Source: Patescibacteria group bacterium (GTDB lineage: Bacteria > Patescibacteriota > Gracilibacteria > UBA1369 > PNNO01). From it: a stretch of DNA of 11,639 nucleotides. The translations under genes were made by a program, and so were the position numbers. Position 1 is the first letter of the stretch, and each line of letters opens with the position of its first letter. The stretch is taken from assembly GCA_018821175.1 (NCBI GenBank), contig JAHJMX010000096.1, positions 1 to 11,639 on the forward strand, read 5' to 3'. The notes under the pieces are model-generated. The model saw nothing but the letters and a program-made list of their open reading frames with translations. It was not told the origin of the DNA and ran no database searches. Shown here in pieces: positions 6,187 to 11,639 of this stretch.

Positions 6187-8655
6187 TTAAGTTAAATCTC
6201 CTTGAACTGTCACAAACTCAGAAATTGTATCAACTAGATTTTGAGAATCTGACACTTCCAATGTTACCTCATAAGTACCAGGATTTTCAAATGTATATGT
6301 CGGCTTTCTTTCTGAAGAAGTTTCTCCATCTCCAAAATTCCATCTGTACTTTGCGATTGTCCCGGTTGAACATCCTGGATTAAACAAAACTGTTAAAGGA
6401 GCTTCTCCAACTTCTGGCGTCATCTCGAAACATGATTTGAGAGGTACTTGTCTTACGCTCACTAAGGCAGTAGCGGTTTTTTCAGTACCATCATTTGTGC
6501 GAACCTTCACAGAAACAGTGAAATTCCCTATTTTTGTATACTTGTAAGTAACTTGCCCAACATCACTTCGTGGAAGGGCTCCATCTCCAAAATCCCACTC
6601 GAATCCAACTATTTGCCCATCTGAATAACTCGAAGCAGTTGCATCAAAACTTACAACTAATGGCACAATTCCGGAAACAGGGTCAGCGGTCAACTTCGCT
6701 TCAAGTCCACGAGAAAGAGCTTTAACAAGCAAAATTGCTTTACCTTCTGCCCCCTCAGAATCAACTACAATCAAATTAACAGTATAAGTCCCCGGTTCTT
6801 TAAATACATAGGCAGTTGTTTCCCCAGTTGAATCATATTCTTTATCACCATCAAAATCCCATTGATAATCGACAATATCATCATCAGTATCAATACTCTT
6901 AGTTGCATCAAAAGTTACTTCAAACGGCACAATCCCTTCAATGAAATTATCATCAGCATTTGCCTTTGCAGGGATTGTTAGAATTTTCGCTTTAGGCGCT
7001 GAGGCAGGAGCAACAACTTCCAAAACCATTTCAGTTTCAGCCTCATTCCCATCTTCATCAGTTAAAGCTAAAAGAACTTTGAATGTCCCCTCTTTTGTAA
7101 ATATATGTTGAGCTGTACGAGTTTTGACAAGTGAACTTCCATCTCCAAAATCCCATTCGTAACGTTTGATTGTTCCAACAGGACTTGTCGATTTAGATGC
7201 GTCAAAAGTATACGACTGTTCAGTGTAATATTTATCACCATCATTATTCAAAACTTCGATAACAGGAACCGGTACATCACCAGCTTCAACGATAATTTTT
7301 TTCTCAGTAAGCGCATATTCTCCCTTTGTATTAGTAACACGTAACTTCACAACATATTCACCTATTTGATTAAATTCATGAGTTAAAGTAGATTCACCTT
7401 CTTCAAATCCACCACCATCAATTTCCCAAGCATAAGTGGCTATTTCCCCATCTGGATCAAAAGATTTGCTACCATTAAATGTAACTTCAAAAGGCGCATT
7501 CCCTGTGTCTGCATTAACTTCAATAGTTGCAACGATCGATTCGTTCGAAATTGAAACCGGGATTGGTTCTGGAGATTGAGTTGTTTCTTCTCCGGTTTTC
7601 TTGTTTTTGAATGTAATTGTGAGTTCTACATCATAACGTCCTTTTTTCTCATATCTATGAAGCTCAACATCACTTCCAATGTCTGCTTTCCCATCTCCAT
7701 AATTCCAATAATACGAAATTATATCGTAATTAACAGTATCATACGGCAAATGTGATGCATCAAACTTGATTTCAACTGGTGCTGTAAGATTTGTTGTGAC
7801 AGAAGGAGTTGTGACAACGCCTGTTATTTGCTTAACTTCATCGACTTTTTTCGAATTCAAATAATAAGACGCACCAACCCACATCATTATAATTAAAATA
7901 AATGAAATGAATGATCCAATTGCCATAACATAACCTTTCCTTTTTGTGATTTTGTCGTCTTTGCGAGCCATTGAAGCCTTAAAAATCCCTCCAATTGAAA
8001 GGAGAAATGTAACGAGCGCTCCAATCCCAAAGAAAATGTTAACGATAAGAATCAATGTGTTGACAAGCGATTGTTGGTTGATTCCAAGAGATGAAGCTAG
8101 TGAACTTTGCTCAGTTCCAGATCCTCCAAGGAATACAAAAATTAAAATAATTAAAAGTAATGCTCCAATTCCGAATGAACCCAAACACCCAAGTGTTAAA
8201 CGTTTGTTTCGTTTCGCTTCCCGTTCCATAATCTCATCTTTTGTGAGGAGCCGTTTTCCAGGCGATGCTTTTTTAACAGACATTGGCGCTGGTACAACAA
8301 CTGGTTGTGGTTGTGGTGCTGCCGGAGCCACGGGTGGCATTGGCGCAACCACAGGTGCAGCAACAGGAGCCTGGGAAGCAGGCGTTGGGACTGGAGTCGG
8401 AGCAGGAGTCGGCTCAGGAACAACAACTGAAGCTACTGGCATTGCGGGCGCAACAGGTGCTGTTGGCGCAACTTGAGGTTGAGACTGAGACTGAGACTGA
8501 GGTTGAGGTTCAACACTCGAATCTGAACCAATTCTAAGACCAGAATTTTGAACTTCCGGAGTCTCTCCAGAAACATTGCCTGTCCCAAAATCAACAGCAT
8601 TAGGCCTTCGCTCCCCTACCGAGTTTATGTTTTGATTTGTGTTATCTGTATCCAT
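6187..8655 (-). CDS. Triple-TM membrane protein with six PKD domains
   Basis: An 822-residue membrane-anchored surface protein. Residues 1-150 are a low-complexity cytoplasmic tail (Q/S repeat at 51-61, then Pro/Ala/Val-rich to about 125) ending in a basic segment (128-152). Three membrane helices follow at about 153-177, 197-225 and 241-265, placing the C-terminus outside. Six PKD-type beta-sandwich domains fill 290-820. Their signature turns are WNYGDG (317-322), a degenerate AWEIDGGG (409-416), WDFGDG (501-506), WDFDGD (599-604), WDFGDG (687-692) and WNFGDG (772-777). The last domain carries a probable disulphide, C742-C762. PKD domains typically mediate protein or carbohydrate contact and act as spacers; no enzyme domain is visible. 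The start at 8655 follows an A-rich leader without Shine-Dalgarno, 27 bp after the stop of the neighbouring PKD gene, so the two are likely co-transcribed. Exact role unknown. Confidence 0.95.
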   Translation of the reverse strand: MDTDNTNQNINSVGERRPNAVDFGTGNVSGETPEVQNSGLRIGSDSSVEPQPQSQSQSQPQVAPTAPVAPAMPVASVVVPEPTPAPTPVPTPASQAPVAAPVVAPMPPVAPAAPQPQPVVVPAPMSVKKASPGKRLLTKDEIMEREAKRNKRLTLGCLGSFGIGALLLIILIFVFLGGSGTEQSSLASSLGINQQSLVNTLILIVNIFFGIGALVTFLLSIGGIFKASMARKDDKITKRKGYVMAIGSFISFILIIMMWVGASYYLNSKKVDEVKQITGVVTTPSVTTNLTAPVEIKFDASHLPYDTVNYDIISYYWNYGDGKADIGSDVELHRYEKKGRYDVELTITFKNKKTGEETTQSPEPIPVSISNESIVATIEVNADTGNAPFEVTFNGSKSFDPDGEIATYAWEIDGGGFEEGESTLTHEFNQIGEYVVKLRVTNTKGEYALTEKKIIVEAGDVPVPVIEVLNNDGDKYYTEQSYTFDASKSTSPVGTIKRYEWDFGDGSSLVKTRTAQHIFTKEGTFKVLLALTDEDGNEAETEMVLEVVAPASAPKAKILTIPAKANADDNFIEGIVPFEVTFDATKSIDTDDDIVDYQWDFDGDKEYDSTGETTAYVFKEPGTYTVNLIVVDSEGAEGKAILLVKALSRGLEAKLTADPVSGIVPLVVSFDATASSYSDGQIVGFEWDFGDGALPRSDVGQVTYKYTKIGNFTVSVKVRTNDGTEKTATALVSVRQVPLKSCFEMTPEVGEAPLTVLFNPGCSTGTIAKYRWNFGDGETSSERKPTYTFENPGTYEVTLEVSDSQNLVDTISEFVTVQGDLT
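8473..8511. repeat. GAGACT-type hexamer repeat in PKD-protein tail
   Basis: TTGAGG/GAGACT units (GAGACT repeated three times, flanked by TTGAGG variants) encode the alternating Gln-Pro/Gln-Ser stretch of the cytoplasmic tail. Because the unit is six bases, slippage would keep frame and only change tail length. Confidence 0.75.
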
Positions 8656-8682
8656 AATATGTTTTTTTAATATTTATATAAA

Positions 8683-11639
8683 TTAATCCTGCGGAGTAAT
8701 TCGTACTGAATGTAAATAAAGACTTAATATAACTATAGCAAATAATACAAGGCTTACAACCATTGCGGAAACCTGATTTTGGTTTGTCCCTAACAAAAGA
8801 TTTGCCCCTAATGAATCTGAGAGATCCATGCTTAACATAGGATCTGCATCAAAAACTACAAAAACTTCCTTAATATTAACATTGTTATCTTCATCATAAA
8901 CCGAAAGGCGAACTTTTATTTTTCCGCTTTCAGCATTAAAAGTTGTTGTATAAATTCCCGGGAAAGTTGCCGAATAATCAACATCATCTGCTTTTCGCCC
9001 ATTATTGTTTGAATCAACGTAAATATTATTATCAAAAACATAGCTCACGATATCCCCTTCTGATGCAGCAAAATTAAAACTAATTTCTCCAACATCTCCA
9101 TTTAAATGGATTTGATTATCAGCAGAAACCGCTGGATCTGTTACGAAATTAGCTTTTAAAGGCTTTTTTTCGACAATCTCACCGGTTCCACTAACTGAAG
9201 CCCCGAGAACATTAACAAAATTAATAACTTCATCATAATTCCCTAAATTATCCTCAACTCTTAATTTCACGCGATAAATACCACCTTGCAAATAATCAAA
9301 TTTTGGCGAAATTTCGATACTATCAAGGTCATTATCCTTAACTCCATCACCATCACTATCAGCAGTAGTAAGATCACTACTAATATCAAAATCCCATTTA
9401 TATTTAACAAGTTGCGCTCCGGCTAACTCATCAGCAGTCGAATTATTCAAAAACTTTATAGTATTTCCACTTACATATTCAGTTTTAAACGCAGCAACTG
9501 GCGCCTCCGCGACAGAATCAATATAAATCTTTACTGGAATCGCAACCGATTCAGCAAAATTATCATCAACGACTTTTAAACGGACATTAATTCCATCCAC
9601 AGCCGGCGTATCGTAAACATGTGATACGGTCGACATATTAGTCGCTTTATTATTGCTAAATCCATCACCTTCAAAATCCCAAATATATTGAACAATACGT
9701 CCATCAGGATCATACGAACTACTTGTAAAATTCACTGATTCACCAACCATAATACTTGTACGATCAACAGTGAAACGCGAAACTGGGATATCATTCGGAC
9801 CATTTGTAACAGTAACGCTTGGCATCACAGTCTCATCCAAAAGTTCTGAAGCATCAACTTCAAAATTCTCCTGATCAGTCATAGAAAGACCAAATTTATA
9901 TTTGATTTGTTCCCCTTCAACCCCGCGAGTTCCAACAGTTACAAAAGCCTGCGGAGTTTGAGTAATTGTATGCCCCATAGTCATTTCTGGATCAAGTTCA
10001 TCGTAATACCACCATAGATATTTTACAATTTGCCCATCTGGATCATTTGCTCCAATCGCATCCAGCTTGATTCTGACAGGAGTAACAAGCTCAGCGTCTT
10101 GCGAAATAGCAGTGAAAGCTTGGATTTCTGGCATCTCTCCAACGACATCAATATGCATATTTGTTATGGCATTTTTTGAAAGATCATTTTTATCCATAAC
10201 TTTAAGCTGAACATTATAATATCCAGGCTCAACCGGGCTCAAGTCACTATAAGTATGAGTAACTGTTACCTGAGTTGATTTATCGGTATCTCCAAAATCC
10301 CATTGATAAGCAAGTCTACGCCCAGTCCCATCAACGTTAAGCGACTGACTGGCATCAAGTTTTACCACTGATTTGCGATTTACTTTTATTGGCTCAGAAA
10401 GATCATAAATTTCTACTCCATCAACCTTAACCGAAATCACTGGAATTGGTGTAGCGGCATCGCCTACGACAATTCTACGTTTAATCGTATTTTCATTATT
10501 TTGTTTATCAAAAACAGTTAAGCGAACATCATAGTTCCCAGCTTCTGTATAAATATGTGAAGATTCTCCTTTTCCGCTGATAATATTTCCACTAACAAGG
10601 CTTGAACCATCCCCAAAATCAAATTCGAAAGCCACTCCGTTTTCTGAAAGTGCAACTAGTGTAACTTTCGCTTCATTATCATCATTTAGCATTGAAGCAG
10701 ATGTTTCCATATCCCCAAATGCAACATCCAAAACACTTCTGACATTAATCGTTTTCTCTTCTGGAAGACCTGGATTTTCAGGCTCATTCACATCATCCAC
10801 CTGAAGTGAAACCGCATATTCACCTATTCGATAAAACTTGAGATATGTGCGAGCTTTAAAAGCTCCCTGCTCATCGATGTTCCCAAATTCATCAACAAAG
10901 TTATAATCATCTGAAACTGTGTTTACATACCATTTGTAAGTATAATTCCCAGTTTGAATATTCCCATCAGGATCAAAACTCTTGCTTCCATCAAGCATAT
11001 AAATATGTGGAGTTTGTGGATCTGTAATACTGTAATCAAACTGCGCTTTTGGAGCTTCAGATTCAACAATCAAAGTTGAATTTTCACGAGCAGTATTCCC
11101 CAAGTTATCTGTAATTGCTAAACTAACTTGATAAACACCAGGAGCTTCGAAATCCTTTGTGAATGCTTCTGTTTTTTCATCAGCAGAATAGTGTAAATTT
11201 GCATTTTCCACATTCCAGTTATAAGCAACTATTTGCCCACCATCACTTGTAGATCCTCCAGCATCAAAAGTTACATTTTGATTAATTTTTGTACGAAGCG
11301 AAGGGCTCACATCAATACGAGCCGCAGGTGAATCAACCACAACTTCGAATACTTTACGATCTTTAATCCCACGAGAATCGGTTACTTCAACAATCACAGG
11401 ATAAGTTCCCTCATCACCATAATAATGAGTTTGAACATCTTCTGCGACCATTTCCCCATTAACTTTGTCTGTATTATCGCCGAAATTCCATTCAATTCTT
11501 TGAATATAAGTTTCTCCGGCTTCCTGACTTTGCTCAGATTGAAAACCTCCACGACTCTCAGAGGCATCAAATGTAATCCCAGTTTCACGAGCCTCAGTTA
11601 GAGTTACGTTTAAACGATTTTTATCAATTGTAAGGAATC
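8683..11639 (-). CDS. Giant PKD-repeat surface protein, 5'-partial
   Basis: The frame is open from the right edge to TAA at 8683. The in-frame ATG at 11451 is internal: codons upstream of it complete a PKD domain (FDASES..., then EWNFGDN), so the true start lies beyond the window. Some 984 residues are visible. They form about nine PKD or PKD-like domains of roughly 90-105 residues. Signature turns include FDFGDGSS (near 10610-10630), WDFGDTD (near 10290), WDFEGDG (near 9675) and WDFDIS (near 9390), with several divergent copies between. One domain holds the acidic insertion DSDGDGVKDNDLDS, a likely Ca2+-binding loop, and the last has DSNNNG. The C-terminus is a single membrane helix (VSAMVVSLVLFAIVILSLYL) and a nine-residue tail HSVRITPQD, so the repeats lie outside and the protein is anchored by its C-terminal end. 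It is co-oriented with, and 27 bp from, the six-PKD membrane protein. Attachment or spacer function is inferred. Confidence 0.96.
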   Translation of the reverse strand, partial: FLTIDKNRLNVTLTEARETGITFDASESRGGFQSEQSQEAGETYIQRIEWNFGDNTDKVNGEMVAEDVQTHYYGDEGTYPVIVEVTDSRGIKDRKVFEVVVDSPAARIDVSPSLRTKINQNVTFDAGGSTSDGGQIVAYNWNVENANLHYSADEKTEAFTKDFEAPGVYQVSLAITDNLGNTARENSTLIVESEAPKAQFDYSITDPQTPHIYMLDGSKSFDPDGNIQTGNYTYKWYVNTVSDDYNFVDEFGNIDEQGAFKARTYLKFYRIGEYAVSLQVDDVNEPENPGLPEEKTINVRSVLDVAFGDMETSASMLNDDNEAKVTLVALSENGVAFEFDFGDGSSLVSGNIISGKGESSHIYTEAGNYDVRLTVFDKQNNENTIKRRIVVGDAATPIPVISVKVDGVEIYDLSEPIKVNRKSVVKLDASQSLNVDGTGRRLAYQWDFGDTDKSTQVTVTHTYSDLSPVEPGYYNVQLKVMDKNDLSKNAITNMHIDVVGEMPEIQAFTAISQDAELVTPVRIKLDAIGANDPDGQIVKYLWWYYDELDPEMTMGHTITQTPQAFVTVGTRGVEGEQIKYKFGLSMTDQENFEVDASELLDETVMPSVTVTNGPNDIPVSRFTVDRTSIMVGESVNFTSSSYDPDGRIVQYIWDFEGDGFSNNKATNMSTVSHVYDTPAVDGINVRLKVVDDNFAESVAIPVKIYIDSVAEAPVAAFKTEYVSGNTIKFLNNSTADELAGAQLVKYKWDFDISSDLTTADSDGDGVKDNDLDSIEISPKFDYLQGGIYRVKLRVEDNLGNYDEVINFVNVLGASVSGTGEIVEKKPLKANFVTDPAVSADNQIHLNGDVGEISFNFAASEGDIVSYVFDNNIYVDSNNNGRKADDVDYSATFPGIYTTTFNAESGKIKVRLSVYDEDNNVNIKEVFVVFDADPMLSMDLSDSLGANLLLGTNQNQVSAMVVSLVLFAIVILSLYLHSVRITPQD

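Noticed and set aside
7946..8537. Plus-strand ORFs rich in Gly/Ala/Thr opposite the PKD-protein tail
   Set aside because: They are the complement of the Pro/Ala-rich low-complexity tail; repetitive composition alone keeps these frames open.
8683..11451. ATG 11451 as the true start of the large PKD protein
   Set aside because: Upstream in-frame codons encode the first half of the same PKD domain (including EWNFGDN) and no stop intervenes; there is no signal peptide after this ATG.
11394..11588. 64-residue minus-strand ORF at the right edge
   Set aside because: It is an out-of-frame shadow of the giant PKD gene, whose own frame stays open to the window edge and completes a PKD domain there.

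Overview
The window looks like chromosomal DNA from a low-G+C, ultra-reduced bacterium of the Candidate Phyla Radiation (Patescibacteria), perhaps near the Peregrinibacteria or Gracilibacteria. This is inference. It rests on AT-rich DNA, mostly Shine-Dalgarno-free A-rich leaders, large PKD-repeat surface proteins, and scavenging transporters with no biosynthetic genes. Long frames read through without UGA, and the permease ends on UGA, so the standard bacterial code fits better than UGA=Gly.

Left part (1-3267): the 3' portion of an unrecognised soluble helical protein (+) overlaps convergently, by 31 bp, the end of an APC-family amino-acid permease (-). The permease is divergent from a ZIP-family metal transporter (+), with about 50 bp of AT-rich palindromic DNA between them. 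Both transporters suit an organism that imports amino acids and metal ions.

Middle (3268-3562): a short spacer holds tRNA-Gln(UUG) on the minus strand with its own plausible promoter, a hairpin-plus-T-run terminator, and a 15-nt tandem duplication.

Right part (3563-11639) is entirely minus-strand and devoted to the cell surface. In transcription order: a very large PKD-repeat protein that runs off the right edge and ends in a C-terminal membrane helix; 27 bp later an 822-residue protein with a cytoplasmic Pro/Ala/Gln-rich tail, three membrane helices and six external PKD domains; 8 bp later an unlisted 38-residue basic/hydrophobic microprotein; then, behind a near-consensus sigma70-type promoter (TTGACC-17-TATAAT), a 780-residue Cys-rich protein with an N-terminal membrane anchor and a C-terminal NPQTG/hydrophobic/RRKRK sorting-type signal.

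The most interesting material is this surface locus. It has two PKD proteins with complementary anchoring (one N-terminal, one C-terminal) in one apparent operon, a microprotein, and a cell-wall-type protein built from about five Cys-bracketed, Trp-containing helical repeats that I do not recognise. A role in attachment to a host or other surface is plausible, but the sequence alone does not prove it.
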